A stretch of 40,109 nt of DNA from an uncultured Treponema sp. (GTDB lineage Bacteria; Spirochaetota; Spirochaetia; Treponematales; Treponemataceae): positions 1 to 40,109 of the forward strand of contig CAMNDY010000014.1 of the NCBI GenBank assembly GCA_946535985.1, written 5' to 3'. The notes beneath the pieces were generated by a model. It was not told the DNA's origin and made no database searches. It was given only the letters and a program-made list of their open reading frames with translations. Made by a program: the position numbers and the translations under genes. This document shows, in pieces, positions 33,532 to 40,109 of the stretch (positions are counted from its first letter, which is position 1; every line of letters begins with the position of its first letter).

Positions 33532-34074
33532 ATGAGTAAGAAAAGCTTTTTATTTTGTTTTTTTCTCGCAATTCTAACACTTTCTCTTTCTGCTAAAGAT
33601 TTACCAGACGGTTATGGCGACGTTCATTTGGGAATGTCACTTAAAGAAGCTAAAATCCAGCTGCTTAAAAATTCCGATTTTGGATATTCCGGAGACAGAG
33701 ATGTTTCACTTCTTCCGGGAGATGCAAAAGTTCTTATAGAAACAAATGCTTCAGGAGGCCGCGGGTCTCCATATTTATCAAACTGCTGGTTCCAGTTTTA
33801 CAATGAACAGCTTTACATTATTACAATAAATATCAATACAAATAAAATTGATTATTATTCAATGTTCACAACCTTATGTAAAAAATACGGTCAACCTGAC
33901 AGTCTTGATCCGCAGAAAGCCGTATGGAAAAATGATGCAATTACAATGCAGCTGGAAAAACCTCTTTCGGTAAAATACATCGATAACGAGACCTTTGACA
34001 TGCTCAAAACTTCAGCAACCGTAGAAAAATCATACGAAGAAAAAAATGCTCAAAGCTTCCTTGAAGAGTTTTAA
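33532..34074 (+). CDS. Secreted protein of unknown function
   Basis: A 180-residue protein with a clear signal peptide (about 1-20, ending SLSAK). The mature part starts with DLPDGYGDVHLGMSLKEAK, a layout seen in many small periplasmic proteins of spirochaetes whose opening resembles a short folded module repeated in other bacteria; I cannot name it. It contains no cysteine pair or catalytic motif I recognise. No good ribosome site is visible. It precedes the DUF192 lipoprotein by one base, so the two are probably cotranscribed and act together in the envelope. Confidence 0.8.
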   Translation: MSKKSFLFCFFLAILTLSLSAKDLPDGYGDVHLGMSLKEAKIQLLKNSDFGYSGDRDVSLLPGDAKVLIETNASGGRGSPYLSNCWFQFYNEQLYIITININTNKIDYYSMFTTLCKKYGQPDSLDPQKAVWKNDAITMQLEKPLSVKYIDNETFDMLKTSATVEKSYEEKNAQSFLEEF

Positions 34075-34075
34075 T

Positions 34076-34534
34076 ATGAAAACAAATCTTAAAAAAACAA
34101 TTTTTACTGTCGCAGTATTATTTACAGTTCTCTGGACCCCAAGCTGTAAATCAAAAAAACTTCCTGTAACAGACATCACCATAACCCGCTCAGACGGAAC
34201 AAGTGCAATTGTAAAAGCCGAAGTTGCCCAAAAAGAAGAAGAAAGAAATTACGGCTTTATGAACCGTAAAAACATTCCGGACGGAACAGGCATGCTTTTT
34301 ATTTTTGAAAAAGAGCAGATTCTTTCTTTCTGGATGAAAAACACCCCTCACCCGCTTTCAATAGCCTATATAGATTCTCGTGGAAAAATCCGTAATATTT
34401 ACGACATGACACCTTTCAGCCTTACACCTGTTAAGAGCACAAGTTCTGTACGTTATGCTCTTGAAGTACCTCAGGGCTGGTATAAAGAAAATAATATTAA
34501 TGTCGGCGATATTGTTTCCTGGGAAAAAAATTAA
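34076..34534 (+). CDS. DUF192 lipoprotein
   Basis: A 152-residue protein of the DUF192 family. It has a lipoprotein-like signal ending WTPSC (Cys24), a relaxed lipobox of the kind spirochaetes accept. The DUF192 core has the family marks RNYGFMNRKNIPDGTGMLF and FWMKNTPHPLSIAYID. Function is unknown. The start is the ATG at 34076, just after the stop of the gene before it; an earlier ATG at 34046 would extend into that gene. Its stop overlaps that of the TPR gene on the other strand, within a perfect palindrome. Confidence 0.9.
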   Translation: MKTNLKKTIFTVAVLFTVLWTPSCKSKKLPVTDITITRSDGTSAIVKAEVAQKEEERNYGFMNRKNIPDGTGMLFIFEKEQILSFWMKNTPHPLSIAYIDSRGKIRNIYDMTPFSLTPVKSTSSVRYALEVPQGWYKENNINVGDIVSWEKN

Positions 34535-34546
34535 TTATTTTTTTCC
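34522..34546. terminator. Perfect palindrome joining two convergent stop codons
   Basis: GGAAAAAAA / TTTTTTTCC (9 bp) surrounds a TTAATTA loop that contains both stops (34531-34534). Read either way it resembles an AT-rich hairpin with a T run, so it may end transcription in both directions. Confidence 0.55.
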
Positions 34547-35682
34547 AATTTAAGCAACTCAGCAGCAGCAATTGCATCCTTTGGATCTAATTCAAGAACA
34601 ATTGAAAAACATTTTCGTGCTTCTTCTTCGTTGCCTTGAGCCAGTGCAATATAACCAAGATTTGAAATTATCTTTGTATTGTCAGGATCAATTGCCATAG
34701 CCTTTTGAAGGGCAGCTTTTGCTTCGTCAAATTTCTTTTCAGCTACAAGACAAAGCGAAAGTTCATTATAGGTGTCGGCATTTTTATCGCCACCACACTC
34801 TAAGGCTTCTAAGAAGGCCTGTTTTGCTCCGTCAAATTTTTCGAGTTTACGAAGCCCCCAGCCAAGAAGGAACCAGGCATTCCAAACCTTTGGATTGTTT
34901 TGAAGGAATACTTTTATTTCTTCAAGCCCCTTCTCTTCCTGACCACTCGAAATTAAATCGTATGCATTCTTAAAGCGCTCGTCATCCATGTTCTGATTTT
35001 TAATCATATCAAGGATTTCGTTTGCACGATTAAGCTTGTATTCTCCGTTTTCACCAAGTTCTTCTTCGGTAGCTTCACAATTAAGGGCAACAAAAGTTTC
35101 AAAACAATCCTTTGCCTCACGGTATTTATGCTGCTTAAGATAGAAAAATCCTGCATTAAAATATGCATCCGGCAGCGGAGGTTCTGCTTCAATTGCCTGA
35201 ATATAATAACTTTCTGCGTCTGCGTCATAAGCATCGGCATCTTCAAAGAGGCCTGCACGGCGATAATTATCTGCACGCTGATCAAGAAAAAGAGCCATAT
35301 TCAAAATGATAGCTTCATCATCAGGCTCAAGACCATGCAGGGCAAGGAAAATTTCTTCTGCAAGATCAAAATCCTCATTTTTTGTTTTAAGGATTGCAGC
35401 CTCGCAAAGCTCCTGTTTAATATTTGGTTTTGCCTTTTTCAAAAGTGAGCGGTAATAATCAAGATGAGGATTTTTCTTATCGTATGCTAAAACAGTAAGA
35501 ATACCTGCAAGAATCTGCTCCATTGTAATTTCTTTTGGATCAAAAACGCCTGGAGCATCGCTGTCTTTCTGCTGTACCGGCAGCTGAATAGTTTTATCAA
35601 TTGGAAAAGCGGCATCGGACAAACTAAAATTTTCAGGCAAGTCAATAAAATAAATAGAATCAAGAGGATTTTTTGGGTTCAT
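34531..35682 (-). CDS. TPR-repeat protein
   Basis: A 383-residue soluble protein. From about residue 90 on it is built of tetratricopeptide repeats, clearest at about 165-195 (PDAYFNAGFFYLKQHKYREAKDCFE), 265-295 and 300-370 (NTKIISNLGYIALAQGNEEEARKCF). The first 60 residues are a Pro/Asp-rich stretch. No membrane signal is present. TPR proteins act as scaffolds, and the partner is not visible. The PilZ gene starts 12 bases upstream on the same strand, so it may belong to a c-di-GMP-related protein complex. Confidence 0.88.
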   Translation of the reverse strand: MNPKNPLDSIYFIDLPENFSLSDAAFPIDKTIQLPVQQKDSDAPGVFDPKEITMEQILAGILTVLAYDKKNPHLDYYRSLLKKAKPNIKQELCEAAILKTKNEDFDLAEEIFLALHGLEPDDEAIILNMALFLDQRADNYRRAGLFEDADAYDADAESYYIQAIEAEPPLPDAYFNAGFFYLKQHKYREAKDCFETFVALNCEATEEELGENGEYKLNRANEILDMIKNQNMDDERFKNAYDLISSGQEEKGLEEIKVFLQNNPKVWNAWFLLGWGLRKLEKFDGAKQAFLEALECGGDKNADTYNELSLCLVAEKKFDEAKAALQKAMAIDPDNTKIISNLGYIALAQGNEEEARKCFSIVLELDPKDAIAAAELLKLEKNN

Positions 35683-35694
35683 AAATTTTTCCTG

Positions 35695-36690
35695 TTATGC
35701 TGTTGGATTTTGTGCAGGCTGAGCTGGTTGAGCAGCTTGTGTCTGAGCTTGAGCCTGAACATTTTTGGCGGCATCTGCAGCTTGTCTTGGAATTGCATCT
35801 GCAACAGAAGGTGCCATATCGTCGGCAGCAGAATTAATTACAGGTTGATTCATAACAGAGTTTGCATTTGTCTGCTGATTATTAAGAATTGTCTTCTGGT
35901 ATGTAGTAATAAAGCTGTTGATGTGAATCTTGTATACCATTGGAACAGTATCGCCATTAAAGGCAATGTGTACCGTAGTAATATCCTTTCGACCTTCAAG
36001 GAACTCTGCACGAGGAATAATTCCAGGAACAAGAACAGATTCATTTGTATCTATAAAATCAATTTTAAGTGCAATATTTTTTCCTACAAGGAACTTTGGA
36101 ACACCTACAAGCATTACCTTTGCACCACTGAATGACAAGTCTTTAAGAATACAACGTCGGGGAACATTTTCTACAAAAATAATCGATTCTTCCTTTTCAA
36201 GGCCAAGCTTGCGGATTGAGTTCTTGTTAATATCAATACGCTCTTCTTTACGATGGTAGAAGTTCTCGTTTGCTTCAAGAAATTCACCAATCTTAAAAAT
36301 CAAATCATCAGGCGGACGCTGTGTAAAGTTAAGAGTTACAACAGCAAGTTCTTCGGTATTCTGATACTTGTTTATTTCGCCGACTGTACAGTTTACAAAG
36401 AAATGAATAGGAGCTCCATTTGCATCAAGGAAGCAATAGCGGAGCTGTATAGACATATTTTTGTCTTTTTGAATTGCAAGAAAAGCACCACTGTTTGTTC
36501 CAATGATGATTTTAGCAGACTGTAATGATGATGAGTTTATAAGGCAAGGCCATTGTCCACCAGCACATTTTACATATATCTGGCGGGGATCCATCTTTAG
36601 AATCTGTACATTGGCTTTTGTAAAAACTATTTCCTTATCTCTGAAAAAATCATAATATCTGGAAATCTGATGACTATTAGCAATACCCAT
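35695..36690 (-). CDS. PilZ-domain c-di-GMP effector
   Basis: A 331-residue protein with two beta-rich parts. An N-terminal YcgR-like region (about 15-140) leads to a PilZ domain (about 145-260). The c-di-GMP signature is complete: RxxxR at Arg147/Arg151 (RKEER) and DxSxxG at Asp184, Ser186 and Gly189 (KDLSFSGA). The last 60 residues are a low-complexity Ala/Gln/Pro tail. There is no signal peptide. It is likely a receptor that changes motility or envelope behaviour when c-di-GMP rises. A diguanylate cyclase is encoded at 17691-18797 in this window. Confidence 0.93.
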   Translation of the reverse strand: MGIANSHQISRYYDFFRDKEIVFTKANVQILKMDPRQIYVKCAGGQWPCLINSSSLQSAKIIIGTNSGAFLAIQKDKNMSIQLRYCFLDANGAPIHFFVNCTVGEINKYQNTEELAVVTLNFTQRPPDDLIFKIGEFLEANENFYHRKEERIDINKNSIRKLGLEKEESIIFVENVPRRCILKDLSFSGAKVMLVGVPKFLVGKNIALKIDFIDTNESVLVPGIIPRAEFLEGRKDITTVHIAFNGDTVPMVYKIHINSFITTYQKTILNNQQTNANSVMNQPVINSAADDMAPSVADAIPRQAADAAKNVQAQAQTQAAQPAQPAQNPTA

Positions 36691-36750
36691 ATCGTTATTA
36701 TTCTATATCAAACTGCCATTTCAAGCAATATTAAATACATAAAAAAGCAT

Positions 36751-36782
36751 AAAAAAACCGCCGGCACGCAGGTCCGACGGTT
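36751..36782 (-). terminator. Intrinsic terminator at the end of the alpha operon
   Basis: On the minus strand, a 9-bp stem AACCGTCGG / CCGGCGGTT with a 9-base loop is followed by seven T. It closes the ribosomal operon after the zinc-ribbon gene. Confidence 0.88.
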
Positions 36783-36809
36783 TGCTAATGTAAATAAACG
36801 CTAAACTGA

Positions 36810-37052
36810 TTATTCAGCAGCTGGGGCTTCTGCCTGTTCAGCAGGAGCTTCTTCTGCAGCAGGTGCAGGAGCTGGAGCGTTTCTTGCTTCGTTCTTAAGA
36901 TGTGCGTTACAGAACTTACAAATATTTACATTCTGACCATTAATTTCCTTTTCGTAGAGAACTTTAATATCTGTTTTTCCACAGATTGCACAAGTTCCTC
37001 TTCCGTGTTTAGGAAGTGATCTGATACCTGATCCACGATGGTTCTTAGACAT
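36810..37052 (-). CDS. Small zinc-ribbon protein with acidic tail, end of alpha operon
   Basis: An 80-residue protein. Residues 1-52 contain a four-cysteine zinc ribbon (Cys21, Cys24 in CAIC and Cys45, Cys48 in CKFC) after a basic, Gly-rich start (HRGSGIRSLPKHGRG). The last 25 residues are an Ala/Pro/Glu tail. I know no named family for it. Its place right after rplQ in the alpha operon, in front of the terminator, and a good ribosome site (AAGGAG) suggest high expression and a ribosome-related role. It could bind rRNA or a ribosomal protein through the basic head, but this is inferred. Confidence 0.88.
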   Translation of the reverse strand: MSKNHRGSGIRSLPKHGRGTCAICGKTDIKVLYEKEINGQNVNICKFCNAHLKNEARNAPAPAPAAEEAPAEQAEAPAAE

Positions 37053-37079
37053 ACGAACTCCTTATACGTAACCGTGGGC

Positions 37080-37601
37080 TTATTCAGCCTTAGGTTCTTC
37101 CTTCTTTTCAGAAGTTTTCTTAGAAGCCGATTTCTTTGCAGGAGCAGCTTCCTTTGACTTTGTTGCAGCTTTTTTAGACTTGTCGTCTTTAGCAGGAGCT
37201 TTTTTAGCTTCTTTCTTGTTTGCTTTTTCATCTTCTGATTCAAGCTTATAGTCAACAAGTTCCAAGATTACAACATCAGCAGCATCACCCTGGCGGAAAC
37301 CAAGCTTAAGAACGCGTGTATAACCACCGTTTCTTTCCTTCATGCGTGGACCGATTTCTGTGAACAACTTATTAAGGATTTTTTCATCCGAAATAAATTT
37401 AGCTGCTTCACGACGGTTATGAACAGTATCTTCTTTAGCTCTTGTAATAAGCTTTTCAGCAGATTTTCTTACTTCAAGGGCCTTTGATTTAGTTGTAGTA
37501 ATTCGCTCATATCTAAAGAGTGATGTTACCATATTGCGTGACATAGCACGACGATGTGCTGTTGTACGTGAAAGCGGATTAAAACCATTCTTATGATTCA
37601 T
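37080..37601 (-). CDS. rplQ: 50S ribosomal protein L17 with long basic tail
   Basis: A 173-residue L17; the usual core is about 115-120 residues and ends here near LVDYKLE. The rest (about 125-173) is a Lys/Ala/Glu-rich unstructured tail not found in the short forms. The core shows [20 protein letters not shown] and a later [21 protein letters not shown]. Its start overlaps the end of rpoA by 11 bases, and AAGGAAG stands before the ATG, so it is coupled to rpoA. L17 helps assemble and shape the large subunit. Confidence 0.97.
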   Translation of the reverse strand: MNHKNGFNPLSRTTAHRRAMSRNMVTSLFRYERITTTKSKALEVRKSAEKLITRAKEDTVHNRREAAKFISDEKILNKLFTEIGPRMKERNGGYTRVLKLGFRQGDAADVVILELVDYKLESEDEKANKKEAKKAPAKDDKSKKAATKSKEAAPAKKSASKKTSEKKEEPKAE

Positions 37602-38646
37602 CTGTTTCTTCCTTCTGCTTTGTTAAATTGGCAGCATTCTTCAGATGACTATAGTCTGTCATGCCAAGAGTAAGGTTCCATTCCTGGAGCTTTTCTTTAA
37701 TTTCGGCAAGACTCTTCTTTCCGAAGTTTCTTGTTTTAGCTATATCATCTTCTGTTTTTTTAGTTAATTCGCCGATTGTACGAATATTTGCATTTTTCAA
37801 ACAATTTGACGAGCGAACAGAAAGCTCAAGTTCTTCAACAGGAGTCTGAAGAAGTCTTGTAATGCTCTCATCGCCTTCATCGCTGTCATCATTTCCGATA
37901 ACGTCTTTGTCATTGAAGTTGATAAAGATTGCAAAATGTTCTTTTGCAATTTTTGCAGCTTCACCCAAAGCATTTTCCGGAGTAATTGTTCCGTCTGTCC
38001 AGATTTCGAGGACAAGCTTATCATAGTCATTGCGCTGGCCTACACGGCAAGGCTCAATAGCATATTTAACCTTTTCAACCGGAGTGAAAATTGCATCCAT
38101 TGGAATAGTTCCAACTACTTCGATGTAATGTTCATTTGTTTCAGCAGGCACATATCCACGGCCAAGATCTACCTGAATTTCAACATCAAGATGAGCACCT
38201 TCCATCATTGTGAAAACGAGCTTATCTTTTGTCATAATCTCAAGCTGACCTTCTTTAGCGAAATCATCGCTCTTTACAACGCCAGGACCTTTGAACTCGT
38301 ACATGATAGTTTCCTGTTCACTATCCTCTGGCAATCGTAAACGAATCTGTTTAAGACTGTTGATTATTTCAAGTGTGTCTTCTGAAACATGTGGAATAGC
38401 TTCAAACTCACTAGAAATAACGTGTGGTATACCATTATCATCATAAGAAGTTATGCGGATAGAAGATACGGCATAACCCTGAATAGATGACAACAACACT
38501 CTGCGGAGTGTGTTTCCAACAGTTGTACCAAATCCAGGTTCGAATGGATACGCAGTGAACTTTCCGTAGTTCGGATTTGTACTAATATGTTCAAATGTAA
38601 TGCCTTTAGGTTTCTTAAAGCCTTTAAGCAAGTTTTTACGAGCCAT
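37591..38646 (-). CDS. rpoA: DNA-directed RNA polymerase subunit alpha
   Basis: A 351-residue alpha subunit. The N-terminal assembly domain (about 15-230) has the [21 protein letters not shown] dimer motif broken by the usual short variations, and the C-terminal domain (about 265-335) has the helix-hairpin-helix segment [21 protein letters not shown]. It binds promoter UP elements and activators. It sits between rpsD and rplQ in the standard alpha operon order. Confidence 0.98.
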   Translation of the reverse strand: MARKNLLKGFKKPKGITFEHISTNPNYGKFTAYPFEPGFGTTVGNTLRRVLLSSIQGYAVSSIRITSYDDNGIPHVISSEFEAIPHVSEDTLEIINSLKQIRLRLPEDSEQETIMYEFKGPGVVKSDDFAKEGQLEIMTKDKLVFTMMEGAHLDVEIQVDLGRGYVPAETNEHYIEVVGTIPMDAIFTPVEKVKYAIEPCRVGQRNDYDKLVLEIWTDGTITPENALGEAAKIAKEHFAIFINFNDKDVIGNDDSDEGDESITRLLQTPVEELELSVRSSNCLKNANIRTIGELTKKTEDDIAKTRNFGKKSLAEIKEKLQEWNLTLGMTDYSHLKNAANLTKQKEETDES

Positions 38647-38661
38647 CTGAACTCCTTTTTA

Positions 38662-39297
38662 TTATTTAGAATAGAACTCAACTACGAGCTGTTCTTTAAT
38701 ATCTGCTAAATCAGAAATCTCATCGCGGCGTGGAACTGCAGTGAATGTACCCTTTACGGCATCAACATCAACAGTTACCCAAGGCATAGTTCCTGACTTT
38801 GAAACCTCGTTCAATGCTTCTTGAATTAAAGGAAGCTTTCTGCTCTTTTCTTTAACTTCAATAACATCTCCAGCTTTAATTACATATCCTGGAATATTTA
38901 CAGCTTTTCCATTTACAAGAATATGACCGTGACTAACAATCTGACGAGCCTGATTTCTTGAAACAGCAAAGTGCATTCTGTAAACAACGTTATCCAAGCG
39001 GCGTTCGAGCAACTGAATAAAGTTCTCACCTGTTACACCAGGCATGCGGGCAGCTTTGTCAAATGTAAGACGGAACTGCTTTTCGAGCATACCATACATA
39101 CGGCGGAGCTTCTGCTTTTCAGCAAGCTGAATACCATACTCACTCTTCTTTCCTGCACGTGCTTTAGGATCTTTTCCTGGAGCACCGCGTTTTTTGTTTA
39201 AAGGACATTTATCGCTTGTACAGCGGCTTCCCTTCAACATCAATTTTCTCTGTTCTGCACGACACATGCGGCAAACAGGTCCTGTATATCTAGCCAT
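38662..39297 (-). CDS. rpsD: 30S ribosomal protein S4
   Basis: A 211-residue S4, a primary 16S rRNA-binding protein that starts small-subunit assembly and can also repress its own operon. The N-terminus holds a zinc site (Cys9, Cys12, Cys26, Cys31; the C+ form). The S4 RNA-binding motif is seen at about 100-165 (RLDNVVYRMHFAVSRNQARQIV, shown here in short). It is transcribed with rpsK, rpsM and rpoA. Confidence 0.98.
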   Translation of the reverse strand: MARYTGPVCRMCRAEQRKLMLKGSRCTSDKCPLNKKRGAPGKDPKARAGKKSEYGIQLAEKQKLRRMYGMLEKQFRLTFDKAARMPGVTGENFIQLLERRLDNVVYRMHFAVSRNQARQIVSHGHILVNGKAVNIPGYVIKAGDVIEVKEKSRKLPLIQEALNEVSKSGTMPWVTVDVDAVKGTFTAVPRRDEISDLADIKEQLVVEFYSK

Positions 39298-39311
39298 TTT
39301 CCCTGATCTCC

Positions 39312-39692
39312 TTACATGCGACGTGTTTTACGAGGGCGACAGCCATTGTGTGGGATTGGAGTTACATCAGAAATTGATTTAACTTTAAGTCCCATAGCTC
39401 CCAAAGAACGGATTGCGCTTTCGCGTCCCATTCCAGGTCCCTTGATATATACGTGAACTTCACGCAAACCATAGCTCTGTGCCTTCTGTACTGCAGTTTC
39501 TGCAACAGACTGAGCTGCAAACGGAGTAGATTTCTTTGCTCCGCGGAAACCAAGTCCACCTGAAGATGCCCAAGAAAGAGCATTTCCCTTCAAGTCTGTA
39601 ATAGTTACGATAGTATTATTGAACGTAGCCTGAATGTAAACGTTACCTTCGTATACGCTCTTCTTTTCCTTTCGCTTTTTAACGGTAGCCAT
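39312..39692 (-). CDS. rpsK: 30S ribosomal protein S11
   Basis: A 126-residue S11, on the platform of the small subunit near the mRNA exit. The conserved C-terminus [15 protein letters not shown] and the middle [14 protein letters not shown] are visible. The N-terminus is rich in Lys/Arg. It is 14 bases from rpsD on the same strand. Confidence 0.98.
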   Translation of the reverse strand: MATVKKRKEKKSVYEGNVYIQATFNNTIVTITDLKGNALSWASSGGLGFRGAKKSTPFAAQSVAETAVQKAQSYGLREVHVYIKGPGMGRESAIRSLGAMGLKVKSISDVTPIPHNGCRPRKTRRM

Positions 39693-39708
39693 TAATTATT
39701 CCTCCGCC

Positions 39709-40077
39709 TTATGCCTTTTTCTTATTAGCAACTGTCTTCTTCTTACCTTTACGAGTACGAGAGTTTGTACGAGTTCTCTGACCACGTACTGGAAGACCCC
39801 TCTTATGACGAAGACCACGATAGCAGCCAATATCCATAAGACGTTTAAGGTTAAGACCTACTTCTGAACGAAGACGACCTTCTACCTTATAATCTCTGTC
39901 AATAATTTCACGAATCTTTGTGAGTTCATCCTGTGAAAGATCATTCATCATTTTGAGAGGATCAATCTTGGCTTCTTCACAAATTTTCATAGCCGATGAA
40001 CGGCCAATTCCGTAGATGTAAGTCAATGCTGTATCTACATGTTTATTAGGGATGTCAACTCCCGCAATTCGAGCCAT
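39709..40077 (-). CDS. rpsM: 30S ribosomal protein S13
   Basis: A 122-residue S13, at the top of the small subunit head, contacting the P-site tRNA and forming bridges to the large subunit. The start [20 protein letters not shown], the [16 protein letters not shown] segment and the basic tail are typical. It lies 16 bases from rpsK. The ribosome site AAGGAG is seen before the ATG at 40077. Confidence 0.98.
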   Translation of the reverse strand: MARIAGVDIPNKHVDTALTYIYGIGRSSAMKICEEAKIDPLKMMNDLSQDELTKIREIIDRDYKVEGRLRSEVGLNLKRLMDIGCYRGLRHKRGLPVRGQRTRTNSRTRKGKKKTVANKKKA

Positions 40078-40094
40078 CTGTTTCTCCTTAAGCC

Positions 40095-40109
40095 TTAGCC
40101 CTGTCTCTG
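40095..40109 (-). CDS. rpmJ: 50S ribosomal protein L36, last four residues only
   Basis: The right edge, read on the minus strand, encodes QRQG and a stop, the usual end of L36. Its place right before rpsM is the standard order in this operon, so the call is fairly safe although only four residues are seen. Confidence 0.75.

Noticed and set aside
36926..37258. Lys/Leu-rich 110-residue frame
   Set aside because: A shadow of the rplQ tail and the zinc-ribbon gene; both real genes have ribosome sites and family marks.
1..40109. CRISPR array, insertion sequence, prophage, tRNA or rRNA genes
   Set aside because: No regularly spaced repeats, transposase, phage genes, cloverleaf or rRNA sequence were seen on either strand.

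Overview
The window looks like chromosomal DNA of a free-living or gut/rumen-type spirochaete, most likely a Treponema. The signs are an archaeal/spirochaete-type UMP kinase, relaxed spirochaete-style lipoboxes, the arrangement of cysS, an ECF sigma factor, murB and a cyclic-nucleotide-binding protein, a low-GC genome, and a ribosomal alpha operon that ends in a small zinc-ribbon gene. The genus is an inference from gene content; no rRNA or tRNA gene is visible.

Bases 1-4057 (minus strand) hold the start of transketolase, an orphan PTS IIA gene, an unrecognised 487-aa gene, a PhnP-like metallo-hydrolase and rpmB. Bases 4058-17611 form a complete glucan-uptake locus. A minus-strand operon encodes two CUT1 permeases, a binding lipoprotein, and a YesM/YesN-type kinase and AraC-type regulator. 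Divergently, a very large GH94-like glycoside phosphorylase, a cytoplasmic GH30 enzyme and a secreted GH16 lipoprotein follow each other. The likely logic is that GH16 cuts a beta-glucan (probably beta-1,3 or mixed-linkage) outside, the ABC system imports oligomers using an ATPase encoded elsewhere, and GH30 plus the phosphorylase break them down inside, saving ATP as sugar phosphate. A diguanylate cyclase with its own promoter follows.

Bases 18803-24333 are a minus-strand group: radC, a PEGA/beta-barrel envelope protein, htrA and uvrB. A glucosaminidase lipoprotein is divergent from radC across curved-looking DNA. Bases 25101-28781 hold an ECF sigma factor, its zinc-finger anti-sigma factor, a membrane-anchored IPT/transglutaminase-like protein lacking the catalytic cysteine, and pyrH. 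cysS and a rubredoxin follow, then murB, a tandem cNMP-domain protein, a secreted protein and a DUF192 lipoprotein on the plus strand. A TPR protein and a PilZ protein lie on the minus strand. The right edge is the end of the alpha operon (rpmJ, rpsM, rpsK, rpsD, rpoA, rplQ, zinc ribbon).

Between genes, and in one case within a gene, there are several copies of short dispersed palindromes. There is also an imperfect inverted repeat of about 215 bp between the rubredoxin gene and murB. I see no CRISPR array, insertion sequence, prophage or obvious defence island. The most notable points are the glucan locus with its leader terminator and unassigned phosphorylase, the palindromes that have entered coding sequence, the sigma/anti-sigma/pseudo-transglutaminase cassette, and the long inverted repeat.
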